A stretch of 64,000 bases of DNA from Fasciolopsis buskii (Eukaryota > Platyhelminthes > Trematoda > Plagiorchiida > Fasciolidae), in the NCBI GenBank assembly GCA_008360955.1, contig LUCM01005800.1:130707-194706 (forward strand). Reading direction: 5' to 3'. This document shows, piece after piece, positions 1 to 11,548 of this stretch. Made by a program: the position numbers and the translations under genes. The notes beneath the pieces are model-generated. The model was given only the letters and a program-made list of their open reading frames with translations. It ran no database searches and had not been told where the DNA came from. The stretch's first letter is position 1. Each line of letters starts with the position of its first letter.

Positions 1-171
1 ACTGGAGAAGAGCAGTGCTAGAACAAAGCATACTTTGTTAATGGAGTATGTTTCCGAATCGATCAATGGTTCCCCAGTAGTGCGATGCGCTTTTATTGAA
101 TCGTTGAGTCCACTGGAGAATGTCGTATGTGTTGCATTTCGCAAGCAGGCCAAAAGATGTTCACAACCCAT
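1..171 (-). CDS. N-terminus of a second seven-transmembrane receptor (partial, runs off window)
   Basis: Read on the minus strand from an ATG at 171-169, this is 57 codons open to the window edge. The product matches residues 1-57 of the receptor at 60556-61725 at 53 of 57 positions, differing only at residues 2, 5, 18 and 28. At DNA level 165 of 171 bases match. An in-frame TAG lies 18 nt upstream of the ATG (187-189), which fixes the start. Both N-glycosylation sequons (N12-A-T and N23-D-S) and the start of TM1 are kept. No similarity is visible upstream of the start codon. The rest of the gene must lie to the left of the window, so intactness is unknown. It could be a real paralog, a 5-prime fragment, or an assembly duplicate; the unalike upstream DNA argues against a plain allelic duplicate. 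Confidence 0.85.
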   Translation of the reverse strand, partial: MGCEHLLACLRNATHTTFSSGLNDSIKAHRTTGEPLIDSETYSINKVCFVLALLFSS

Positions 172-1899
172 TTTCACATGGAAAGCCTATCAGTAAATGT
201 TTGTGACGAGAAAATGGTCGAGGGAAATTTGTGGCTAACAGAGCACATGAAATTCCGTGGGTCGTGTATCTAACTGTTTTTCTCTGCTTTCTTCTGATTG
301 GCCAATATTCCCTTGTGGGTAAAATCGATCAGCCGAGCACCAATCAGAAAATCACTCCCGTCTGGTCGGTTTTTCAACTTGCTCGTGAACAGATTGATAC
401 CGTTGTAATTGCACGTGTGTATCTGTGAGAGAAGGTGGACTAGCCGTTGATTACAGATAATAAATACGACGGATTTTTATATGAAAATAGACGGAAACCT
501 CGGAGAGTTTGCGGCACATATTCTTCTATGGTGCTGTTATGACTTGTTGTTTTTGTGACGAACTGGAAATGCAAAAAGCAAGCTTGACCGCGGTCTATTT
601 TCACATTTCACACATTTTAACTAACATCACATGGCTGTTTTATTAAGTTATCTCCTATAGCTTATACACTAAACCAATATCCGCCTAGGTTTTCAAATAG
701 CTTTTAATATGGTTATTATTTCGCGATGGATTTCATTTTGGGCACATTTTTGTTAACCTTTTATGAGACCTGGCATATCTGGTTAGAACTTGTATCCAGA
801 TAAGGTCACGTTATGCTGACTGTTCAGCTGTACTCAGACTGCAACCTTGCCTGGATGTACCGATAGCCGATGTGCTTGAATCCGCTAACGAGGGAGGCAA
901 AATTGATACCTTCTTAGTTATTGCGTTTGTCTATAAGAAATTGTGAAAGCATGAGTTGCAGTTCCGAAACTGGGGCAATTACTGGTCATTCTCAGATTTC
1001 GCGCGTCCTATATTGCGATCTGTATCTTTGTGTTGGCCGGCCAGCAGTCCGCTTTAAAGCAGGACAAGCCTGTTTCACAATAGATCGCTTGTCACTCACC
1101 GTTGATATCTGATTTCCACTGATGCACACCAGGTAAACCTAGAGCAAGGACAGCTTCTAAAATTAGGCTTCTCGGTCCCCGTTACAGTGTTAAGTTTAGG
1201 GGATTCGATTTTTGAATGTCTAAAAAGGATCGATTTTCGAATGTCTAAAAAGGATCGATTTTATCACTGTGACTAGGTCAGGGATGTTCTCGGTTATAGC
1301 CAAGTACAGTATACCATCATTTACGGAAAATACACACATAGAGTCAGTAACTTAGCCAATATCACGCGGACGATTTGTTCCAACGAAAAGGGTAATTTTT
1401 TCGAGTTTTTAGGTGATGGTCACTGTAGATACGGTGGGTACATAGAACAGAAGCTAGCGCTAATAAACCTACAATACATAGTTTCACTTTACGCCTTAAT
1501 CACGAATATATTAAAACCTAATTTGCCTAATGATAATTATTTGGCCCAAACCAGAAGCATCTTCCCTAAAACCTATTCGTTAACTTGAACGCAAGAAAAT
1601 ATTCGCACCTCAAATGAACTCGAGCAATTAGTTTCGATTGTGCCTTTCTAGAATATATCAATGACGTTTCAAATTTGGGCATGTTTCTGCCGGCTGCTTG
1701 GCATTTTGCATGGACTTGCTGGTGTCGCACATCATTTGACTAATGATGACCAAATATACGGTCATGAAGGAACTGCACAAGAAACCCCGTATTAGCCGTT
1801 GGACGAGCATGAGAAATGCCATGTTATAATGAGCCAGTTCTCTGCCACTCCCATCATCGTTCAGCGTTAAACGCCGAGGCAAGCCTCGATGACTACTGC
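172..1899. other. intergenic, upstream flank of the left receptor copy
   Basis: I recognise no gene here. The short open frames at 231-428 and 921-1112 have no family signature or convincing splice borders. A short tandem repeat at 1202-1262 is listed separately. Confidence 0.5.
1202..1262. repeat. 25-26 bp tandem repeat, about 2.4 copies
   Basis: A 26-base unit at 1202-1227 is followed by a 25-base unit at 1228-1252 that differs by one indel and about two bases, then by the first 10 bases of a third unit. Each unit carries a GATCGATTTT-like start and ends in CTAAAAAG. Confidence 0.85.
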
Positions 1900-2067
1900 C
1901 TTTCCCACATTATGACAAGTTTCTATAAAAGCGTGAATACGCAGGGGGAGCAAGGAGTGGAACTACACAGATAAGAAAAGATAATGCGGCCATAACCAGC
2001 ACACTGATCACAGTACAAACGCACCATTTCAGTTATTCTGATTCGATAGAAAATGACAACACTGTCG

Positions 2068-4924
2068 TCACTGTCCACGGTTCACTGCCATATCCTTCAG
2101 TGTCTCCAGCCAGCAAGTCGATAAGTCTTTCGGACCCCAACCACGAAGGCGTGAGACACCTAATTTAACTAAGTTTTCCGTACATTTTCTCATCCCAAGT
2201 TGCCACGACATCCGTTGGCTTCCACATGGGTTCTTCCATTTCTTAGGAGGAATACAAAATAAGGCACGGTATGGTAGACGAATGTTCGTCGTGCGCAACA
2301 CGTGACCCAACTAGCGTAGTCTACTAAGTTTCATACGCTGAAACAAGCTATTCTTAGAAGTGGCTCACAATACCANNNNNNNNNNNNNNNNNNNNNNNNN
2401 NNNNNNNNNNNNNNNNNNNNNNNNNNNNNNNNNNNNNNNNNNNNNNNNNNNNNNNNNNNNNNNNNNNNNNNNNNNNNNNNNNNNNNNNNNNNNNNNNNNN
2501 NNNNNNNNNNNNNNNNNNNNNNNNNNNNNNNNNNNNNNNNNNNNNNNNNNNNNNNNNNNNNNNNNNNNNNNNNNNNNNNNNNNNNNNNNNNNNNNNNNNN
2601 NNNNNNNNNNNNNNNNNNNNNNNNNNNNNNNNNNNNNNNNNNNNNNNNNNNNNNNNNNNNNNNNNNNNNNNNNNNNNNNNNNNNNNNNNNNNNNNNNNNN
2701 NNNNNNNNNNNNNNNNNNNNNNNNNNNNNNNNNNNNNNNNNNNNNNNNNNNNNNNNNNNNNNNNNNNNNNNNNNNNNNNNNNNNNNNNNNNNNNNNNNNN
2801 NNNNNNNNNNNNNNNNNNNNNNNNNNNNNNNNNNNNNNNNNNNNNNNNNNNNNNNNNNNNNNNNNNNNNNNNNNNNNNNNNNNNNNNNNNNNNNNNNNNN
2901 NNNNNNNNNNNNNNNNNNNNNNNNNNGAATGGAGAGATGGGACACCCTAGTCGAACGCCGCCAGCCGTTTCGAATGAACTTAATAGTTCGCCGCATACCC
3001 TCATGCGACCATATGTATGCGAGTACATTGCTCGCAACAGGTTCACGAACTTCGTTGGCATTTCCCCCCGGGTGGAAAGCACTGAGCAGGACTGCCCACT
3101 CCACAGAGTCGAATGCGTCATTCAAGTCCAGACAGACTGCGATCGCAGGGCAGCGGTTTGATTCTGTTAGATTATTTGGCGAACAGTGAATATCTGCTCG
3201 ATGCAACCTCGACCTGGACGAAATCCGGCCTGCTGTTCGCAGATTTTACTCTCGCGAATCGGTGTCAAATGGCGCAGCGTTACCGGAGCTAACACCTTAG
3301 TGACTATTGGAATTAAACTAATCCCACGATGATTGCTGCAATCACTGTGTGCCCTCCATGAATGTGTGTACAATCAGTGACTCATTTCATCATAAGGGAA
3401 TACGCTCCTTGATCCAAATATCGCGAATCAATGAGGCCACAGTTTTTTACATGGTTTCTTCATTCAATAAGATAAGAACTGATGGGCGTTCGCCAGGACC
3501 GACTGGTTTCCTGTCTTCAGAAGTCGAATATTAGACTGCTTGCACTTCAGTTGGCAGTAGCGTTAACAGGCACCTCCCAAGGACTAGCAACCGTACACCT
3601 CGGTCAGTTAAACTGACCTTAAGGTGTTCAGCCCAAAGGTCCAGTCTTCCCTGTTTAGCAAGCCTGATTTCTCCAGCCCTATCGCACAAGACTTCACTAA
3701 CCGAAGTTCGACGCCTGACGATGTCAAGTCTGAGCTAAAGTCCTTGACTGTTATCTGAAGCCACCTCTTCCTTCATCTCTTCGATTACCTTAACCCACCG
3801 GTTTTCACGGTTATTCTTAAGACTTATGGACACTTGACGCTGCGTCTGTCAACGCATCTTATTCACTTCCTTGTAGTTAGGAAGCTAACAATTTCGCTCC
3901 ATTAGGCCAGCGACCCTTGTCAGATCCAGTGGTCTAACCGACTAAGACTACTTGTCGAGTTAGAGCGCCATTTCGTTGGGCGACGCAAACTATGTCGGAA
4001 ATTCGTCCTAGATAGAATTAGGTTAGTGTGTGCCCAGGATTGGAGAAATCTTTCCCAGTTGTCTGTTCGCTGTGCAGCCAAGGCGCATCGCCCACCTAAG
4101 CAGGACTCCGATGCACACAGTTTGACAACTTGCGTATTAAAACCAACTGCCACCACGATAATGTCGGAGCGTTTGCTCTTCCGAACAAGAGTGACGAGGT
4201 CATCGTAAAACTCGTCTTGATCCATGTCGGTGCCGCAGTCTGTTTCAGCGCATACCGAGATAAGAAATAAACTACGCTCAATACCACTATCCTTTCGGAC
4301 GCCGACTGAGCCCTGCAGTCTCATGGCACACAAGCGGCTGTTGACTGGGATCCAGTCTAGAAGAGCTGCTTCAGCCTTCTCACTCAAGACTATTCCTACA
4401 CCACGCTGACCCAAAGCTTGAGCTGCTTCGTCCCCTGAATTGCGAAGACAATATCTTGACGAGACGTTCGGCGCAGTTAGTTTGATTACTCTACTCGAAT
4501 CTTGAATTCGTGTTTCACTCACACAGCAGACATCAACCGAAAATGAGTCCATTGTCAGAGCCAAACACGTTTGTTAACCAGCCTGCATTAAAGTGCGCAC
4601 ATTGAAAGAACCCAGATGCAGAGGCTGACGAGGCTTGGGAAAATGTGAGCTAACAGACTGAAAACCACCTACTACACTACTTGACAACAAACCGTTGCGA
4701 GTATCGGGCGTGTTATCAATGGAGATATTATGGGTAGGTAGAACGGGCAAACATATTGGGTTGGAGACAGAAGAAACAGGTTGAATAAAAAAGAGGGAAC
4801 TCTGAGCAGTAGCAGACTTATCACTACCCACCCCACCTGCGCTCGATGCAATGGGCAGTGCGGTCCTGATTATCCTGCTCAACGACCGATGCAGTATGGA
4901 ATTATTTGTAGGTTTGTAACTCAT
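2068..4924 (-). pseudogene. endonuclease/reverse-transcriptase ORF of the non-LTR element, broken
   Basis: The frame opens upstream of the endonuclease motif LGSFNVRTL (near 4610). A TAA at 4576-4574 interrupts it, apparently from a C-to-T change of a Gln codon. The same frame then continues to 3920 with the endonuclease body, including VCCVSETRIQD. The RT part shows GISLIPIVTKVLA and QAGFRPGRGCIEQIF (3373-3200), then AVCLDLNDAFDSV in another frame, then GGVRLGCPISPF back in the first frame, so at least two compensating frameshifts lie between about 3190 and 3060. The region of the catalytic YADD-type box falls in the N gap. Downstream, 2310-2068 carries the C-terminal part (MGHVLRTTNIRLPYRALF, then a WLETLKDMA segment). 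The product would have been an apurinic-type endonuclease joined to a reverse transcriptase acting by target-primed reverse transcription. Confidence 0.85.
2376..2926. other. assembly gap (551 N)
   Basis: This run of N interrupts the reverse-transcriptase core of the retroelement. Open frames spanning it are meaningless translations of N. A repeat-caused assembly break is the likely reason. Confidence 1.
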
Positions 4925-5290
4925 GGGGATTTATGGACGGGTACTACTCGGAAGTCCAGCCACTAAGCAGAAGAACGATTAGGGTTCTCAACCAAAGCCT
5001 TTGGTTCTGACAAGAACCTGACTGCAAGGCAGCGGGGTGTAACTGAGTGGAAGGCCATCTACTTGGATCAATTATTCTTCCACTCGTTTTTCCGACCGAG
5101 CTGCCAACTCAGGTCAGTCTGGACTTAGAGGACCAGGCGACTACTGTGTCATGCCTCTACTCATTGACCTTTTATGTATGATTGGATCTTCGGCTTGAGA
5201 TAAGCCATCCTGTGTAGCTCGTTGGATCATGGAGGCACGCAAGCCGTCACATTGCGTCAAGGTGCAGTCTCGTTGTGCCACGACCGATTA

Positions 5291-8200
5291 TATCTCCACT
5301 TTATCTCTCGTTGCTTTTGTGTTTATTGCGATTTTTCGCCGTGCGTAATTTGGCTGTGAACTATTTTCTACTTGACTCAGTTCGCGAACTGACAACTTGC
5401 AGACTTTTCTTCCAAACTAACGATTTTATGTTGCTTTTTAAAGAGAAACCATCAGGTTAATCAGTTTGCATTTTGTAACCTTTTTTGTTATGCTTTTCCA
5501 AATTTAGTGCACGAAGGACGGTTATCAACAAGTCAATGACGTGCCCAACGTCAACCGCAAAATGCACCAGTGAAATCGGAATGGTTTACTTCAGTATTTG
5601 CCAACCGGCTTTCAGTCGTTAGGAAGTTGTTGTTGAGCTCTGTCAGCTTCATATTGCTGTTCCATATGTATGCTTACCTGGCCAAATTTGTTGCGTCAAA
5701 GGTATGATAAGACATAATAAATCGTTATTGTATTTTAGTTTTCTAAAGCATGACAAATGATTTGTCTGTCGATCAAAACAGTTTTTAAATTAGGTTTTCG
5801 ATACCGGAATGTATGCTGCCCGTCGAAAATAGCAAATGTTGTGCTACGACCTATAGAATCCACTGGTTTTGTAATAATCAGTTAAACATAGTCTGTTTTC
5901 AATTGTGTATCATCTAAAGGACTTCCAAGTTCTTCTGAACTTACTACAAATGCGCCAAGGATTACCTTTTCAAAAGTGGATTGGTTTAGTCCACAAGAAC
6001 CCTGTTTCACTCTATCCTTTTTGGCTTTTTTGAGCAATTTTACTGGGGCGCCGACTGATACCTCAGCAATTAAGCTACATTGGCAAAGAAAACTGTAAAC
6101 AAACAAGATCCGATTCCTCGTCGGTAGATGACTTTTCACAGTGGGTACAAGGTCAACACATAGTCAGAAATCAGTTTGTTTGTTTTCAGCATACTTCATT
6201 ATTAGGCATACCGTGGGTGGTTTTAATTACTATAAGGAGATTAGTTTGTCGATTGGATCAATGATGAAGGAAGAAACCTTTGAGAATTTCTCGACAACTG
6301 CTGCAAATAAATAACGTAATCTGTGGAATGTTGTGCCATACATTCTGGTCATGTACTAACGGAAAAACAAAGGCACGCACCTCAGGTCCTCGAGCCAGTT
6401 CATTCACTCTAGTGATCATCCCAAAGCTCGTATCGTTCTTCAGAGCAGTCGGCGTTCCAGTGATAAAATTTAGACTCGGCATACTTCATTCTTTTATTTT
6501 GGGCTGTATATTTAATCCAAGAAGTGACTGGTCCCATTCCTATCTAAACAAAACTGGTCTTGATGACTAGCCATTTAGGTCGACGGTTCCAAAGAAATTG
6601 CTGTGCAAGAATAATTCGACACAAATTTAGAAGTATTTGCTTGGAAATCTAGCATTTAAGTGGAAAACTAGTAAAAACCCATATACGAGCCTGTTAAACG
6701 GGTGGATGTACTAAGAAATTAAAATTGATATCTTACGTTAAAGACGGTCATTCACAAACTCCAGGAAATGTTTCTCGTTCAAAAACTCTTCTCGAGTTGA
6801 CGGGCCTAGCACTTCAATGCTACCACACCTTTTACACCAAACGTTTGGAATAGGATAACTGCCTAATGCAGTCCTTTTCAAATCGGCCGACAATAATTCT
6901 TTACCAATCGGTCTAAAGGCTCTACAGAAAGCAAACTTTAAGTCCGAAGACTTAGTGCATTTTGCAGTTATCGTTTGTGATATTTTGTCATTACCTACGG
7001 TAACTACTAGAAAAGGATGGAACAACTACGATATGTATCAGAATATGCCAAACAAATTCTCGTTCACAACTAAAGTGACAGGTTTCTCGTCATCAAGTGT
7101 TTACAGTAATACTGAGTGGTAGATAAACATGCGTGAGATGGTGATTATTATTATTTTTATTACTAATTAAAGGCACCACGTGCAATAATTTGAACAACCA
7201 ATCTTATCTTCACATGCCAAATCCTTAACACAACATCTGCGACCCAATCACGTACACACGATTGCATTAACCATCGGACAAAGTTCTCGAAAGTGAAACT
7301 GCTCACTAACTTGTGTGCTTATATTTTGCCCTAGAATCATCCAACCAATATTTCGTTTGATTTTAGCAAGCTATAGTACTTCGAAAATTTGGATACTTTG
7401 ACGGATTTCGAGAAATGTAGGCTAAAGCAGTGTCCATATAAAATACAACCAATGGAAAAAGATTTGTGCTGTTAACGTCGGTGTCAAAGAGATGATTTTA
7501 GGGAGTTAAATCTCACGATAAATCTACTCTAGTACAGTTGTGGCAAAAACATCTTCGGACGCAATAGATATTGACTGTTTAAACGATGTTCGGGATCAAA
7601 TAATTTCATTCCTAAATACAGAGTGAAATTATCTTTGGCAGGTTCAAATGGCAAATGTCATTCAAGGGTACCGGGTCAGAGACAAAATATACGGGGAAAT
7701 GCATTTTGTCTTCAACCATAGAATGCAGAAACTTTAAAATCTGTCATCTAGGAAATTGCTGCATGGCCGCATGTCAAATTTGTTGTGCTTTTCATTCCTT
7801 ATCGATGTTTCTAGACGCCACTTTGTCAAATCTCCAATACACGACATCACGGATATTTTCCCAGTCTCATTTTAGAACAGTGTATTGTCATATTTATCCG
7901 TTAGTCATGATGTTGGACAATTGAGGTGGCATTTTTGAATCCCAAAATCCGGCTACCGAGAGCATCGAAGAGAGGCAAAGTTCAGCCGAGCCTGTCAAAT
8001 AGAACACTCCAAAGAGTAGGAAGGCTGTTTTGTCAATTTTGTAAACTTTCCGACTGTTAATATGCATTTGTAGATAACAAAATTTCCCCATCAGTCTACC
8101 TTATTACTTCTTGGCGAAAACATCGATAGCCTATGACAAAAGGCTCGTTACCTAGGAAGTACTCATTATTCCATGATTCTACTTTTACCCCGTCCGAATC

Positions 8201-11122
8201 AATCCGGGGTTTTTCTCACAATTTGGGGAAGAATAGAAAACTCAAAGGATGCTCCTGAAATGAATGAACTTGCGGTGGAATATATGGAACCTCTAGTGTT
8301 CATAGTGAAATTCCACAAATGCGATTCATGGACTGTCCACTACTATGAGCAACCCAAGCAAAAAGATAGAACGATTCATTTTCTGGAACAGTCACAGATC
8401 ACCTATTACTTGGCTGCCTTCGATACAGATTACTAAGTAAGTAATACGAGCCGTGAAGCGAGCCGATGTCAAGAAACCAATCAACAAATATGAACAAGGC
8501 TGTGCGGGTGTTACTGTCGGAAACGGCTTCTTACTTGGTAAAATTCATCAAACTCAAAATGTTTAAAGCGAAAATTTGGGAATTCAAGTTCTGTTGAGAC
8601 TGAAATTAGGGTGTTGTGTATGCCTAAACCGTTTCGTATCCGTTCGAGGTCACTGACACACAGTAATGGATTAGACACGACAACTATGATTTCCAGCAGT
8701 CATAGTGATGGCCGAATTGTCAGCACCGTGGATTTTGGACAGGAAATTCCCCACTGTTTAAATCCGTCCCCACTAGCCACTTATCGATTTAGTATCCGGC
8801 TAATGTTTGCAGTACCTCACTTGAAGTTCACTCCTTTTGTCGCAAAATTATTAAAATAAAATGAACTTACAGAAGAAGCAACATAGTACTAGTACTTATG
8901 GTGATGGGAAACGAAACAAGGTTCATCTATTTTCATATGCCGATCAACGATCTGCAAATTGTTTGAACCCCAAAATAACATGACAGTCAATCTATTGTTT
9001 TGTCGTCATAATCTCTTAATGAAGTTCTTACATCCCGACCGACCGGGTGTATTGGGTTCCGCATTGTTCAATAGTCTTGTCTGTGCATGACAGATTCATA
9101 ACCAACAATGATCAAAGCTAATGAATGTAAGAGTCAGCCAAGTTACCGCTAATGGGTAAACAAATCATTGTTGTACAGTCGGTGAGATTCACGCAAGGAA
9201 GTACGTGTGAATATTTTATGTTAATCTGCTCGTGTTAACGGACACACTTAGTATGTCTTTCTAATCGATAAACCGAAAAAGCGCGATCATATTTCCAACT
9301 AGCCGATATCACTTTTGCCTGTATTTCGGTCGCTTTGATGATCGCACGCAACCGCCCGAGGACATTTAGCATGATGAGAAAAGAAATCGTAATCAAGCGA
9401 TTGGAAGATTTTGTCAGATAGAATGCATTCCGGATGTGAGCAAAAAACGCGCGTCCCTAAGATTTTCATCAGTGTCCGTGAATTTGACCCTTTCGATCGG
9501 GGTTAGCAACAGTGAACGAGTAGTAAAAACCTCACGAAAATGGCTGAATTATTTTCCGAGCATTCTATCTGTGCGCAAATTGGGCCTACTGGAAATGATG
9601 TAAATTTAGGGAATTTTTCGATAAAACACGCGAATCTCAACGCGCTGTTTGTTTTATGTCAGCTAGGTATGATCAGGATGATAACGGCACATCATTTAAT
9701 CTTAAAGAAAAGACAAGTGATGTGTTTACTTAGAAAATCAAAGCCTCTATACACAAACCGATCAGTCTTCCGGATTTTAGAGAGCTTTACTATGCTGTAA
9801 GAGTTTTGTACACGTATCTAGCGCCATGCCTAATGACTCGACGAGGATGCTGCCAGCCGTTAGTTGTATGAGTCAGTGGATTGACGGGTCCATTGACAGC
9901 GATCCCATTTATGTTGCTTTAAATGAGCAAGCGAGATTTTATATAAAGCTTGCCTTTTACCGTCAAATTTAGTGCTCCCATGCGCATCAGTCACAGTAAC
10001 CATTGTGAATCATGGGATCTTGTTTTATCTGTACTGGAGTTGTCAGTGCACCAGGAAACCGGAAATTAATAACGAAAAATAAAACCAGCTCCCATTTCAC
10101 TTTCCATCCTGTCAGTACTGACTGTACCACGGACAATCCTAGTCGCGCGACTTACGTACAACACGTGGGACCATAACAACAGCTAATCACGCGAAAGCTT
10201 GCTAGCCCAAAACTAGGCACACCAAGCTGTGACTAATATTTCATTGTGGTTGTAAGCCATAATGCACACGTTTCGTCCTTTGCAATACATTTCCGATATA
10301 AAATCGCACAATAATAAGCAGCAATTGAAATGTTTCTGTTTCAGGTAGTTTACGATTTCTTTGTGAAATCTCCGGAGATGAATATCACTGAAGACAATAG
10401 CTATTTCACCTGCGCGCAGATGAACCGGTTGGAATAACAGATTTTTGCTACCATAAAATATTTCATTTGGCGGTTGACATGAAAGATAAAAATGGCGATT
10501 TTTAAATAACCCGGACCGAATGATGTAAGAAGCAGGTCGAAAAATCGGTGTTCCTTTTTGTGGGGTTTAAAAGTGCGCTAACGACACAGCTCGTGGATGC
10601 ATAAACGTCACCTATATATATATATATACATATATGCATATATATATAATGTATATATATAATGTGTGTATATATACACTGGATCATCCAGTTATTGATT
10701 TTTATAAGACCAAATACACCACTAAACTATCCTGTTGATGATTCGCAACCTAGGATGTGAATTTAATTACCGCTCCCTTGTAGCTTTCATATGCCGTGGT
10801 CATGGTGTGAACACGAGTGTTTGCGGCTATCAGCAGGTTGCAGCGAAAAAAATCACATCAAATACTCTTTGTCGGTAATGAGTTCCGAATGGGAATGCAA
10901 CTTAGACATCGCTCACAACACGCGGAACTCCAGAACGACTTGCGCGGAACAGGACAGGTACCTAACTATTCGTGTTAGCTAGTGTTTGCCAAACAGAGTG
11001 GATTGGATAGTCGTTTGTCAAATCTGATTGGGCAATAGTGGTGAATTTACTGTCAATTTATGTGTTCAGTGAATTTAAACCCGTGATGCGTTTTGTGGTA
11101 ACTGACGATTTCTGCTTCTGAT
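5291..11122. other. long intergenic stretch
   Basis: I see no recognisable gene. Open frames of 60-96 codons occur (for example 6280-6570 on +, 6738-7025 on -, 8173-8436 on +), but none has a family motif or paired splice sites. The last 300 bases contain a frame (10791-10954) that ends at a plausible donor, GACAG before GTACCT. It could be a 5-prime exon of something, but this is weak. Confidence 0.5.
10613..10678. repeat. (TA)n-rich microsatellite
   Basis: An imperfect run of TATATA blocks broken by single C and G bases. Confidence 0.9.
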
Positions 11123-11548
11123 ATGAATCACCTCAAGGTTGAAGAACAACGGCAACATCTGATCGAAGCAGCAGTTGCCGTGAAATCAAAAGCTTATTGT
11201 CCCTGCAGTAATTTTCCGGTCGGTTGTGCTGTGCTGTCGCAAGACGGATCTATCTTTATCGGATGTAATGTGGAGAATGCCTCGTATCCATGTGGATCAT
11301 GTGCTGAGGCAGGCGCCATTGCACACGCGGTTTCCCAAGGCCACCGCAATCTGATTGCAGCGGCGATCGCCACCGACACCCAGGAGTGGGTAACTCCATG
11401 CGGCAAGTGTCGCCAGATTTTATCCGAATTTATGCCATCGAACGCCTCGGTCTTTATGGTGAACCAGAAATTGGAAGTTAAAGAAACACAACTCGGTATA
11501 CTGCTGCCCTTAAGCTTCAAGTTGGATATGTTACCCGGGCAAAAATAA
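11123..11548 (+). CDS. CDA: cytidine deaminase, intronless
   Basis: This 141-residue protein has the usual length and order of the small zinc-dependent cytidine deaminases, which convert cytidine and deoxycytidine to uridine and deoxyuridine in pyrimidine salvage and normally form cytosolic homotetramers. Visible motifs are AYCPCSNFPVG (24-34), the nucleoside-binding GCNVENASYP (47-56), the catalytic C60-A61-E62 and the zinc pair in TPCGKCRQIL (C93 and C96). E62 would be the proton shuttle, with C60, C93 and C96 as zinc ligands. The start gives a normal N-terminal helix (EEQRQHLIEAAVAV). The frame has no intron, no stop and no frameshift. An oddity is that the Arg and Thr usually following C-A-E (C-A-E-R-T-A) are Ala and Gly here. 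No recognised gene lies near it. Confidence 0.93.
   Translation: MNHLKVEEQRQHLIEAAVAVKSKAYCPCSNFPVGCAVLSQDGSIFIGCNVENASYPCGSCAEAGAIAHAVSQGHRNLIAAAIATDTQEWVTPCGKCRQILSEFMPSNASVFMVNQKLEVKETQLGILLPLSFKLDMLPGQK

Larger units (their letters stand above)
1900..5290 (-). mobile_element. decayed RTE-like non-LTR retrotransposon
   Basis: A minus-strand element holds, in order, an endonuclease start, the endonuclease body, a linker, the reverse-transcriptase core and a C-terminal region of the type found in trematode elements. The outer limits are estimates. The 5-prime side is taken to reach about 5290 because the non-coding DNA at 4925-5290 looks like the leader of such elements. The 3-prime end lies somewhere below 2068; no tail or target-site duplication is clear. 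Stops, frameshifts and an assembly gap show it is dead. Clade assignment (RTE-like rather than CR1-like) is by general resemblance only. Confidence 0.8.

Noticed and set aside
2331..3206. Long frames spanning the N gap (both strands)
   Set aside because: Most of their length is translated N; only the ends carry real RT sequence, which is described under the retroelement.
11194..11520. 108-codon antisense frame in the deaminase gene
   Set aside because: Antisense shadow of a clear enzyme.
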